64,000 bases of DNA from Candidatus Binatus soli. GTDB taxonomy: Bacteria > Desulfobacterota > Binatia > Binatales > Binataceae. The notes under the pieces are model-generated. The model was not told the DNA's origin, ran no database searches, and worked only from the letters and a program-made list of their open reading frames with translations. This document shows positions 8,492-16,297 of this stretch, in pieces. How positions within the stretch are numbered: position 1 is the stretch's first letter; each line of letters opens with the position of its first letter. Position numbers and translations under genes: made by a program. Location of the stretch: positions 62,001 through 126,000 of the forward strand of contig DLMJ01000049.1 in the NCBI GenBank assembly GCA_002479255.1, in the 5' to 3' direction.

Positions 8492-8517
8492 AGTTCATCT
8501 ACCGAACTACATAGTTC
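8492..8517. promoter_or_regulatory. inverted repeats upstream of the mopB-hxlR operon, candidate operator
   Basis: GAACTA-CA-TAGTTC (8504-8517) is a near-perfect palindrome. An overlapping AGTTC...GAACT pair (8492-8496 and 8504-8508) shares its left arm. They lie 14-39 bases upstream of the oxidoreductase start codon, in the divergent gap with the GH3 gene, a natural place for HxlR binding. Confidence 0.45.
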
Positions 8518-8697
8518 AACAAGAGAATGAACTCTAATTCAGCGGGAGGCAATCGGAACTTAACAGAAGCGACAGGGTAGCATACTGAGCAGGGCTAAAA
8601 CCTTGCAGAGGGAGGCCGTCTGGTCTACACGGCGAGTTGGAATCGGAGAGGCAAAACAAAAATCCCGGATGACTCGGTAGTGGGAGCGGAATATCCA

Positions 8698-11100
8698 ATG
8701 GCGGACAAATACAAAGATTCTTCCCTGCAACTCGAGACGCGGATCGAAGACCTGCTGTCGCGAATGACGCTCGATGAGAAGATCGCCCAGTTGGGCGGAA
8801 TGTTCAGTCGCTTCCTGCTCAAAGAAGGCGGCGAGATTGACGGCGATCGGGCGCGCGAGTTGCTGAAGAATGGCATCGCGCACATTTCGCGTCCCGCCGA
8901 ACTGATGGGTCCAGCTGAATCGGCCCGCACCATGAATGCGATCCAGCGCGTGCTGGTCGAGCAGACCAGGCTCGGCATTCCCGCGATCTTCCATGAGGAG
9001 AGTTGCGCGGGCTATCAAGCGCAGGACGCATCGTGCTTTCCGATGCCGATGGGCCTAGCTGCCACTTTCGCCCCCGATCTGGTCGAGCGGATGGGCGCGG
9101 CGATTCGCCGCCAGATGACCGCCGTCGGCGCGCGCCACACGCTGGCCCCCGTAGCCGACGTCGCGCGCGACGCGCGATGGGGCCGCTGCGAGGAGACCTT
9201 CGGCGAGGATGTCTATCTCGTCTCGCGGATGGCCGTCGCATACGTGCGGGGCGTGCAGGGCGGCAATGTCGCGGCCGGCGTGATCTGCACCGGCAAGCAC
9301 TATGCCGGCTACAGTCTTTCCGAGGGGGGACTCAACTGGGCGCCCTCGCATATCGGGTCGCGGGAATTGCTCGATACGTTCATTGTGCCATTTGCCGCAA
9401 TGATCGGCGAAGCCAATTTGCGATCGATCATGAACGCGTACCAGGAAATCGATGGAATCCCGTGCGGCGCGTCCACCTATCTTCTCAACGATCTGCTTCG
9501 CGGCGGGCTCCGCTTCACCGGCACTGTGGTATCAGACTACTTCACGTTGCCTGCCCTGCACGGATACCACAACATCGCGGCGAGCCCCCGGGCGGCTGCG
9601 AAGCTCGGTCTCGAAGCTGGCCTCGATGTCGAGTTGCCGCAGCTTGACGTGTACGGCGCGCCGCTAAAGGAGGCCATCGCAGCCGGCGAAGTGCCGATGG
9701 AGCTGGTCGATCGCGCCGTCCGGCGCGTCTTGCGCGCCAAGTTCGAACTCGGCCTGTTTGAGAATCCGTACGTTGATGCCGCGGCGGCGCCGGCCATGTT
9801 TGACACCATCGATGATCGCGCGCTTGCGCGGGAACTCGCGGGCAAATCAATTGTGATGCTGAAAAACGAGCGCGGGCTTCTGCCGCTGCGCGCCAATCTC
9901 AAGCGTATCGCCCTGATTGGACCGACGGCCGATTCCAAGCGGCTCTTGCAAGGCGACTACCACTTCCCGAGCCATCAGGAGATTCTGTTTGGCCCGATTG
10001 CCGAGCGGCCGGCGCCACAGAAGTCGGCTCCGCCCGGATCCGGCCGCTTGGGCGCATCCGGAGAAATTAAGCCATTCTTGGAGGCGCCAAAGCGGCCTCT
10101 CGGCGATCGATTCCCGCGCATGGTGACGCCGCTTGAGGGCCTCCGCGCCGCTGTCGGTCCGCAGACCGAAATCCGCTCGACTTACGGCTGCAATGCTTTC
10201 GACGACGACCGTTCCGGCATCGCCGAAGCAGTGGAAATCGCCCGCTGGGCGGAAGTCGTCGTGCTGTGTGTTGGCGGAAAGTCGGGCCTGATAAGAGGAT
10301 GCTCCAGTGGCGAGGCGACCGATCGCGCGACTCTAGGTCTGCCCGGGGTGCAGGAGGAGTTGGTCGCCGCTGTTGGCGCGGCCGGAAAGCCGATCGTCTT
10401 GGTGGTGATCGAGGGGCGCCCGCTCGCACTGACGAAGGCGGTTGAAAAGGCCGATTCCGCGCTTTTCGCCTTCCTTCCCGGCGAAGAAGGCGGGACTGCC
10501 ATTGCCGATGTGTTGACGGGCCGCGTCAATCCCGCCGGACGCATCCCGGTTTCGCTGCCACGCGATCAAGGCCAGATGCCGCTGTATTACTCGCACAAGC
10601 CATCGGGCCAGCGCAGCCAGTTTTGGGGCGACTACGCCGACATGAGTTGCAAGCCGCTGTTCCCGTTCGGACATGGCCTTAGTTACTCAAGCTTCACCTA
10701 TTCGGATGGGAGCCTTGATGCGACCGAGGTTCCGCCGGACGGCTGTTTGTCAATTTCGATCAGCGTCGCAAACGATGGGCCGAGCGACGGCGAAGAAGTT
10801 GTTCAGTTGTATCTGCGCGACGTGGCGGGCAGTGTGACCCGGCCGGTGAAAGAGCTAAAAGGATTCGCGCGGGTGCCGATACTCGCGGGCAAAAAGCGCC
10901 GGGTAGTGTTCACGCTCGACACGAGTCAGGCCGCGTTTCATGGCCGCGACATGGAATTTTCGGTCGAGCCGGGAGAGATGGAAATTCTCGTCGGCGCCTC
11001 TTCGGAGGACATTCGCTTCCGCGCCGGTTTTCGAATCGTGGGACCGCGCCGGCGGCTCGCGCTTCTCGACGTAAAGCCAACTACCGTCGCAATCTCATAA
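8698..11100 (+). CDS. glycoside hydrolase family 3 (beta-glucosidase / beta-xylosidase type)
   Basis: An 800-residue enzyme that hydrolyses terminal beta-linked sugars. It opens with a GH3 barrel (RIEDLLSRMTLDEKIAQLGG). The nucleophile is Asp280 in VVSDYF. The GKHYAGYS segment carries the conserved Lys-His of the family. The GH3 C-terminal domain (SIVMLKNERGLLPL onward) and a fibronectin-III-like domain (VVQLYLRDVAGSVTRPVKELKGF region) follow. No signal peptide is seen, so it acts in the cytoplasm on imported oligosaccharides. The ATG at 8698 is preferred over the GTG at 8680 because GGAG is suitably spaced. It is divergent from the mopB-hxlR operon. Confidence 0.93.
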   Translation: MADKYKDSSLQLETRIEDLLSRMTLDEKIAQLGGMFSRFLLKEGGEIDGDRARELLKNGIAHISRPAELMGPAESARTMNAIQRVLVEQTRLGIPAIFHEESCAGYQAQDASCFPMPMGLAATFAPDLVERMGAAIRRQMTAVGARHTLAPVADVARDARWGRCEETFGEDVYLVSRMAVAYVRGVQGGNVAAGVICTGKHYAGYSLSEGGLNWAPSHIGSRELLDTFIVPFAAMIGEANLRSIMNAYQEIDGIPCGASTYLLNDLLRGGLRFTGTVVSDYFTLPALHGYHNIAASPRAAAKLGLEAGLDVELPQLDVYGAPLKEAIAAGEVPMELVDRAVRRVLRAKFELGLFENPYVDAAAAPAMFDTIDDRALARELAGKSIVMLKNERGLLPLRANLKRIALIGPTADSKRLLQGDYHFPSHQEILFGPIAERPAPQKSAPPGSGRLGASGEIKPFLEAPKRPLGDRFPRMVTPLEGLRAAVGPQTEIRSTYGCNAFDDDRSGIAEAVEIARWAEVVVLCVGGKSGLIRGCSSGEATDRATLGLPGVQEELVAAVGAAGKPIVLVVIEGRPLALTKAVEKADSALFAFLPGEEGGTAIADVLTGRVNPAGRIPVSLPRDQGQMPLYYSHKPSGQRSQFWGDYADMSCKPLFPFGHGLSYSSFTYSDGSLDATEVPPDGCLSISISVANDGPSDGEEVVQLYLRDVAGSVTRPVKELKGFARVPILAGKKRRVVFTLDTSQAAFHGRDMEFSVEPGEMEILVGASSEDIRFRAGFRIVGPRRRLALLDVKPTTVAIS

Positions 11101-11146
11101 GGTCTGGGTCTCGCTTGCTAATCGGGAAAGATCGATAATCCCGATC

Positions 11147-12592
11147 ATGACGGCCGCAACTGTACAGCACTTCCCGCAATCCAATGGCGCAACCGATCTC
11201 GGCGCGATCCTTGCCCGCCAGCGCGAGGCGTTTCTTCGCAACGGAGCGCCTTCGCTCGAAGCGCGGCGCGCGGACCTCGCCAAGCTCAAGCAAGCGATTA
11301 AGGAAAATACGGGACGGATCGCCGAGGTAATCTCGTCGGATTTCGGCAATCGCTCGACGCATGAGAGCCGGTTTGCCGAGATCTGGACTACGCTGGCAGG
11401 AATCCGCCATACCAGCAGTCATCTCGGCAAATGGATGAAGCCAAAGCGGGTTTCGGTCAGCCTGGAACTGATGCCGGGACAGGCGCGTATCATTTATCAG
11501 CCGGTCGGCGTCGTCGGCATCATCAGCCCGTGGAATTACCCGTTTCAGCTTTCGATTTTGCCGCTGATGGCGGCGATTGCCGCCGGCGATTGCGTGATGC
11601 TGAAGCCGTCGGAATTGACGCCGTGCACCTCGGCATTCCTGGCCGAGTTTCTTTCCGGTCTCTTTCCCGCCGATCAGGTCGCGGTGGTGCAAGGAGGGCC
11701 CGAGGTCGGCGAGGCGTTTTCGCGGCTGCCGTTCGATCATCTTTTCTATACCGGCTCGACCGCGGTGGGCCGCAATGTGATGCGCGCGGCCGCGGAGAAC
11801 CTGACGCCGGTCACGCTGGAGCTTGGCGGCAAATCGCCGTGCATCGTCGGCGACGACGCATCGATGCCCGCCGCGGTTGAAAGCATCATCTTCGGCAAAT
11901 TGATGAACGCCGGTCAGACGTGCGTCGCACCGGATTACGTTCTCGTGCCCAGGGCGCGGCGAGAGGAATTCGTCCGGCAGGCCGAGGCCGCGGTTCGCAA
12001 GTTCTATCCAAGCCTCAAGTCAAATCCCGACTACACCAGTATCGTCAACGAACGCCATTACCGCCGCCTCTCAAACTATATCGACGAGGCCAGGGCGAAA
12101 GGCGCCGCAGTCGTCGAAATTAATCCGGCTGGCGAGGCGCTGGAGCCGGGCGCGCGCAAGTTCACCCCGTCCCTTGTGCTCGATCCGGACGACGGGCTCG
12201 GCCTGATGCGCGACGAGATTTTCGGCCCGATCCTGCCGATCAAAAGCTACGACCGGCTTGAGGAAGCGATCGAGTACGTCAATCGCCGGCCGCGTCCGCT
12301 GGCGCTCTACTATTTCGGCCTCGACCCCAAGCAGCGCGATGAAGTTCTACAGAGGACGATTTCAGGCGGCGTGGGGGTCAACGAGACGCTGATGCATCTC
12401 GCGGTCGATGATTTGCCGTTCGGCGGCATCGGCGCCTCCGGCATCGGCGCCTATCACGGCGAGTTCGGCTTCCAGACCTTCTCGCACCGCAAGGGCGTGT
12501 TTTTGCAGAGCCGCTTCAACAGCGCGTGGATGCTGCGTCCGCCCTTCGGCAAACTCGCCGATTTCATGCTGAAGCTTTTGATGCTGCGGTAG
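11147..12592 (+). CDS. aldehyde dehydrogenase, coniferyl-aldehyde-dehydrogenase-like
   Basis: NAD(P)-dependent oxidation of an aldehyde to the acid. It has the core motifs PWNYPFQL (oxyanion Asn region), KPSELTP, FTGS-like FYTGSTAVG, ELGGKSP with Glu225, and GQTCVAPDY with catalytic Cys259. The C-terminal FGGIGASGIGAYHG and the hydrophobic tail are typical of class 3 / coniferyl aldehyde dehydrogenases. At 481 residues the length is normal. It begins 46 bases after the GH3 gene and may be co-transcribed. An aromatic or long-chain aldehyde is the likely substrate; the exact one is open. Confidence 0.93.
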   Translation: MTAATVQHFPQSNGATDLGAILARQREAFLRNGAPSLEARRADLAKLKQAIKENTGRIAEVISSDFGNRSTHESRFAEIWTTLAGIRHTSSHLGKWMKPKRVSVSLELMPGQARIIYQPVGVVGIISPWNYPFQLSILPLMAAIAAGDCVMLKPSELTPCTSAFLAEFLSGLFPADQVAVVQGGPEVGEAFSRLPFDHLFYTGSTAVGRNVMRAAAENLTPVTLELGGKSPCIVGDDASMPAAVESIIFGKLMNAGQTCVAPDYVLVPRARREEFVRQAEAAVRKFYPSLKSNPDYTSIVNERHYRRLSNYIDEARAKGAAVVEINPAGEALEPGARKFTPSLVLDPDDGLGLMRDEIFGPILPIKSYDRLEEAIEYVNRRPRPLALYYFGLDPKQRDEVLQRTISGGVGVNETLMHLAVDDLPFGGIGASGIGAYHGEFGFQTFSHRKGVFLQSRFNSAWMLRPPFGKLADFMLKLLMLR

Positions 12593-12818
12593 CGCGCAGG
12601 GGCTAAACCGGCATATTCGCGTCGGCGTCGATCGTCACATCGTCGCGTTCGCCGCGCAGCAGGCGCTTATCGGAGACGATGAAGAAGCGCTGGGCGGAGC
12701 GCAAGAAGAAGGGGAAATAGCTTGTGGCTTCCAACAATTCCGCAAGCTGCGAAATGTACAAAGGTTAGACCCTTTTCAGAGTTTCCATATAAGGCACATA
12801 AGGGAGGTCACAAGGAAA

Positions 12819-13775
12819 ATGAGCAAGCCTCCGATTCGATTTGGATTCCAGTCCGGACAACAGAACGTCACGTGGGAGCGGATGCGCGACGTCTGGGGGA
12901 AAATCGACGCCTGGGGCTACGACTCGCTCTGGGCCTTCGATCACTTCTATCCGATCTTCACGCCCGACCCGGCCGGTCCCTGCATGGAGAACTGGACGCT
13001 GCTGAGCGCGCTCAGCCAGCACACCAGGCGCGCCCGCATCGGCGCGCTCGTCAGCAGCAATACTTATCGCAATCCGTGCCTGACGGCGAAAATGGCGGCG
13101 ACGCTCGACCACGTAAGCGGCGGCAGACTCAATCTCGGTCTCGGCGCCGGATGGTATGAACTGGAGCATCGGAGCTTTGGGATCGAATTCAAAACCGTCC
13201 GCGGGCGCCTCGAGGCGCTCGACGAGTCGTGCCAGATCATCAAGGAAATGTTCACTCAGGACAGAACCACCGTCGAGGGCAAGCACTACCACGTGGTCGA
13301 CGCGGTCTGTAATCCCAAGCCGCTCCAGAAGCCGCACATCCCGTTGATGATCGGCGGACGCGGAGAAAAATCCCTGCTCAAGATCGTCGCAAAGCATGCC
13401 AATATGTGGAATACGATGCATGCGAATCCCGCCGAGATGAAGCGCCTGATCGACGTTATCGAACGGCACGGCGACGCGGTCGGTCGCAACACCGATGAAA
13501 TCGAAAAGACCATCATGATGCCGCTGTGCTACAAGGCGTCCAAAGAGCGCGAGCGGCTGATCTCCGGGGGCGTGGCGAGCATGGCGCGGATCACGCCGGA
13601 GCAGGCGCGCGATCGAATCATGATCGGCGGTAAGGACGAATGCCTCGACAAAATCGCGCAGTACGCCGAGGTCGGCGTCACGCACTTCATCTTCAGCTTG
13701 CGCTGGCCGATTCTCGTCGAGCAAGAGTTTCAGGCGTTCGCCGAAGAAGTGATTCCGGCGGTCCGCCGGCATTGA
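12819..13775 (+). CDS. LLM-class (F420-dependent type) oxidoreductase
   Basis: A 318-residue TIM-barrel of the luciferase-like monooxygenase class. Typical features are YDSLWAFDHFYPIF near the N-terminus, LDHVSGGRLNLGLGAGWYELEH (the F420/FMN phosphate-binding region) and IPLMIGGRGEKSLLKI. The closest known relatives use coenzyme F420, but an FMN-dependent activity cannot be excluded. GGGAGG and AAGGA lie upstream of the ATG. It is the third redox enzyme of the island, on the same strand as the aldehyde dehydrogenase but 226 bases away. Confidence 0.9.
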   Translation: MSKPPIRFGFQSGQQNVTWERMRDVWGKIDAWGYDSLWAFDHFYPIFTPDPAGPCMENWTLLSALSQHTRRARIGALVSSNTYRNPCLTAKMAATLDHVSGGRLNLGLGAGWYELEHRSFGIEFKTVRGRLEALDESCQIIKEMFTQDRTTVEGKHYHVVDAVCNPKPLQKPHIPLMIGGRGEKSLLKIVAKHANMWNTMHANPAEMKRLIDVIERHGDAVGRNTDEIEKTIMMPLCYKASKERERLISGGVASMARITPEQARDRIMIGGKDECLDKIAQYAEVGVTHFIFSLRWPILVEQEFQAFAEEVIPAVRRH

Positions 13776-13973
13776 GGACCGGCTCCGCGCGAAGCCTGCC
13801 ATACCACCCGATCCACAACATTTGACAATGACTCTGTTGTCGGACAAACACATCATAAGCCGCAGTCTCGGAATTTCTGGCGAGCCACGGGTGGATGTCC
13901 TAGCTTTGAACCCGGCCGAATATGCCAGCGTTTTCCCGCGTCATAGATTTTGAACAACCGGTGACGATTTTCA

Positions 13974-14027
13974 AGAGTAGCTTTCTCGGGAAGCTACTCT
14001 GAGGTAGGCCTCAGATGCTAGCTACTC
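13974..14027 (+). promoter_or_regulatory. structured leader of yihY with mutually exclusive hairpins
   Basis: A perfect 10-bp hairpin (AGAGTAGCTT at 13974-13983, complement at 13991-14000, loop of 7) is followed at once by TGAGG-TAGG-CCTCA (14000-14013), a 5-bp hairpin holding the ribosome site. A second copy of AGCTACTC at 14020-14027, just inside the coding region, could pair with the same left arm instead of 13992-13999. This would enclose the start codon. Regulation by alternative pairing is inference. Confidence 0.45.
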
Positions 14028-14881
14028 CAAAAGAGTTCCTTCAGCAGGTGTTTCGCGATTTCTCCAAAGACGAATGCCCGTCGATGGCCGCGGCTTTGGC
14101 ATACGCGACGCTGTTCTCGCTGCCTTCTCTCTTACTAATCGTCATATACATTGCGGGCCTCGTTCTGGGTCCGCAGGCTGCGAGCGGCCAGATCGAATCG
14201 AAGCTGAGCGGCGCGATGGGCCCACAGGCCGCCGCGCAAATCCAGACCATGGTGAGCAACGTGGCTCAGAACCATACTGGTGGATTGGTCGCGACGGCGT
14301 TGGGACTTGTCGGGCTCATACTTTCCGCAACCAGCGTGCTGCTGCAACTTCAGCAGTGTCTCAACAAAGCGTGGAAAGTAAGGGTGGTTGGTTCCGGCAT
14401 AAGGCATTTCGCGATGAAACGCGTCCGCTCAATTCTTCTGCTGATTGGAGCCGGGATCCTGGCGATGGTTTCGGTGGCAGCGAGTTCCGCGATTTCGGCG
14501 CTGGCGCATATGTTGCCTTTCCCCGGCGCTGCGCATGTTGGGGAGATTGTCACATCATTGGTCATGTTTACGGTAGTTTTCGCGGCGATTCTGAAGGTGA
14601 TGCCGGATGTCCAATTGCGCTGGAGCGACGTTTGGGTGGGTGGCCTGTTTATCGCCGTATTGTTTGTAGTCGGGAAATTTCTGATCGGGATTTACCTGGC
14701 GCACGCCGGGAAAGCCAGCGCCTATGGGGCTGCGGGGTCCCTGGCTGTGATTCTACTGTGGACTTACTACTCAGCGCTGATCTTTCTGCTGGGAGTCGAA
14801 TTGACTCAGGTATGGGTACGCAGCCAGGGACGCGAAGTCCCGCCGAAGCAAGGCGCTGTCCGCCTGGAGCAGGCTTCATGA
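14015..14881 (+). CDS. yihY: YihY/BrkB-family integral membrane protein
   Basis: A 288-residue inner-membrane protein of the UPF0761 family, function not established (once called RNase BN; also BrkB). Family features are FSKDECPSMAAALAYATLFSLPSLLL at the start, six hydrophobic segments, and the C-terminal motif YGAAGSLAVILLWTYYSALIFLLGVELTQVW. The length is normal. The ATG at 14015 has GAGG just upstream within a hairpin (see leader). The residues after 280 are a basic tail. A 56-codon frame overlaps the stop as ATGA, but its content is not convincing. Confidence 0.92.
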   Translation: MLATPKEFLQQVFRDFSKDECPSMAAALAYATLFSLPSLLLIVIYIAGLVLGPQAASGQIESKLSGAMGPQAAAQIQTMVSNVAQNHTGGLVATALGLVGLILSATSVLLQLQQCLNKAWKVRVVGSGIRHFAMKRVRSILLLIGAGILAMVSVAASSAISALAHMLPFPGAAHVGEIVTSLVMFTVVFAAILKVMPDVQLRWSDVWVGGLFIAVLFVVGKFLIGIYLAHAGKASAYGAAGSLAVILLWTYYSALIFLLGVELTQVWVRSQGREVPPKQGAVRLEQAS

Positions 14882-15044
14882 GAGTCAATTCATCGAAAGC
14901 ACGGGCCTCTAGCGTGCCTTTTGCGCGTGACCCCGAAGTATCGCGGTTGCTGTTGGCCGAGGGGCATCTGACGGGACGGCTCTTTGGTAGCATGCTGCGG
15001 AAGATCGCGGCGCTGCCGTTGCGGACGGCGAAACACGGTTGCAG

Positions 15045-15299
15045 CTAGAGCCATGCGGCTTTTGGTTTACTGGGGCGCTTTGACATGAAGCAATTTTTGA
15101 AGGAAAACGTGGTTTTGGTGGCGGGCGCCGCCTTGCCGCTGGCATAGCCGAGCGAGGTTTTCAAAACGCTGCCGCCCGTGTCTATGACGGTTGACGGTTC
15201 GTCTTCTTTCAGGCGGGCGGCGATTTCGCCAATGCCGATGCCATGCTGCCGGACCAGCGCCGCAATCTGCTCCAGCGCTTCCTCTCGCGCAGCGCTCAT
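15045..15299 (-). pseudogene. N-terminal fragment of a membrane-protein gene (DUF2157-like)
   Basis: An 84-codon frame. The first 50 codons read as a plausible protein start: MSAAREEALEQIAALVRQHG, then IGEIAARLKEDEPS and GGSVLKTSLGY. The rest degenerates into basic low-quality sequence. GGGGA precedes the ATG, which overlaps the TGA of an upstream minus-strand frame ending QLIVWVGGEKP (ATGA), a sign of a former operon. From memory this N-terminus resembles the soluble start of a family of multi-helix membrane proteins whose C-terminal part resembles the plus-strand ORF at 15372. The gene would then have been broken and partly inverted. Confidence 0.45.
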
Positions 15300-15371
15300 G
15301 GCTTTTCCCCGCCGACCCAGACGATCAACTGAGCGGTCCCGTAATAGGGAGGAGCGCCCGCCAGGGGCATC

Positions 15372-15926
15372 ATGGGCGCGCTGTGCCTGAAGGACCAACG
15401 CTCTGAGAAAGCCGCCACGCCGTTTTTTCTCGTCGCCGCTTTCCTCCAGCCCTTTGGAATGTTTGTTTGCCTGAACGAGTACTTTCCCCACTCAGCCGAC
15501 ACATCGCTGCCTGTGCTGGCCGTTTCCGGCGTCATGCTGGCGCAGCAGGCCATGGGTTTTATCGCTTGGCGGCGCAGCAGTCTCGGCTTTTTCAGTATCC
15601 TGTTCTGGACCGTTTTCATCGGCACAGCGATGGCCAAAATGAGGATAGACGGCGATATAGCCGCGATCGCCTCGGGCGTCTCGCTTTTGTGCCTGAGCCG
15701 CGCCGTCGACCGTACGCCGCACCGCGCGATTGCACCGTTGTGGTATTTCATCGGCACCGCTGGATCGCTGGGCGGTTTTTTCGATCTTGTGAAAGGCTCG
15801 TCGCTGGAACTGAGCTGCCTGGGCCTGAACGCCTACGTGATTTACCTCAGCATACTGCTGGCGAGCCGTGTGTGTGGCGAATTGCTGATTCTTGGGGAAA
15901 TCAGTAATTCGCCACACACAGGTTAA
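15372..15926 (+). pseudogene. truncated multi-pass membrane protein (C-terminal part of a DUF2157-like gene)
   Basis: A 184-codon frame with at least five hydrophobic segments (e.g. AATPFFLVAAFLQPFGMFV, SILFWTVFIGTAMA, ALWYF-like PLWYFIGTAGSLGG). It enters without a convincing start: in-frame codons continue upstream to a stop at 15345 and no ribosome site is seen. Its last codons run into the 52-bp palindrome at 15869-15920, so the native C-terminus is missing. I take it as a gene remnant, possibly the other half of the minus-strand fragment at 15045-15299. It could still be expressed as a short membrane protein. Confidence 0.45.
15869..15920. repeat. 52-bp palindrome at the junction of two truncated genes
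   Basis: Two 22-base arms (15869-15890 and 15899-15920) are complementary at 21 of 22 positions around the 8-base loop CTTGGGGA. Arms start TGTGTGTGGCGAATT. It lies exactly where the membrane-protein remnant ends and the zinc-finger/HTH remnant begins, so it is a candidate insertion scar, small mobile palindrome or recombination site. The GTTAACA next to it does not fit the integron attC core. Confidence 0.85.
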
Positions 15927-16293
15927 CAAATCTCTGGATGAGTTGGTCGCTCCCCGGCTCCTTTGGATAGCTCCGGATCGCAAGAAGATGGGCCTCTTCA
16001 TCGTCCCGGATACGTTGATCGGTTGTCTCTGGCTTCAGCTCGCAAGCGCAATCGCTGATTTTCGCAAGTTCCGCCTTTGCGAGGGTTGCAAGAAGCCGAT
16101 GCTCGTGGCGCCGGAAGGATCAGGTTACCGAACGAACCGAAAGACGTGCTCGAACGCATGTCGCATCAGGTTGTACTCGCGCCGGAAGCTCGAGGCTCGC
16201 CAGCTGCGCGATCAAAAGCTGTCTGTCCGGGAAATTGCGAAGCGCCTCGGCACCGGAATCGAGCAGGTCAAGAGGTGGATCGCCGAGCGCTAG
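15892..16293 (+). CDS. Cys-cluster (CGNR-like) zinc-finger / HTH protein, 5' truncated
   Basis: The frame opens within the palindrome. The convincing part starts about residue 11 (NKSLDELVAPRLLWIAP). It contains FRLCEGCKKPMLVAP then KTCSNACRIRLYSRR, a C-x2-C...C-x3-C zinc site, followed by a short helix-turn-helix-like C-terminus (LSVREIAKRLGTGIEQVKRWI). Proteins of this layout usually have a longer N-terminal domain, which is missing here. If translated, it starts at the TTG at 15892 or the ATG at 15988. It ends 4 bases before the integrase gene and may be read together with it. Confidence 0.5.
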   Translation: MGKSVIRHTQVNKSLDELVAPRLLWIAPDRKKMGLFIVPDTLIGCLWLQLASAIADFRKFRLCEGCKKPMLVAPEGSGYRTNRKTCSNACRIRLYSRRKLEARQLRDQKLSVREIAKRLGTGIEQVKRWIAER

Positions 16294-16297
16294 TCTG

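Noticed and set aside
12603..12761. 52-codon minus-strand frame (YFPFFLRSAQRFFIVSD region) between the aldehyde dehydrogenase and LLM genes
   Set aside because: It reads somewhat like protein, but it starts with TTG, lacks a ribosome site and lies in an intergenic gap. It may be a remnant; not enough support for a feature.
14878..15048. 56-codon plus-strand frame overlapping the yihY stop as ATGA
   Set aside because: The overlap is suggestive, but the sequence is basic, low in secondary-structure signal and matches nothing I recognise.
15869..15930. Palindrome as an integron attC site
   Set aside because: The neighbouring GTTAACA does not fit the GTTRRRY core and no matching RYYYAAC lies on the other side. 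No integron integrase is present; the integrase here is of phage type.
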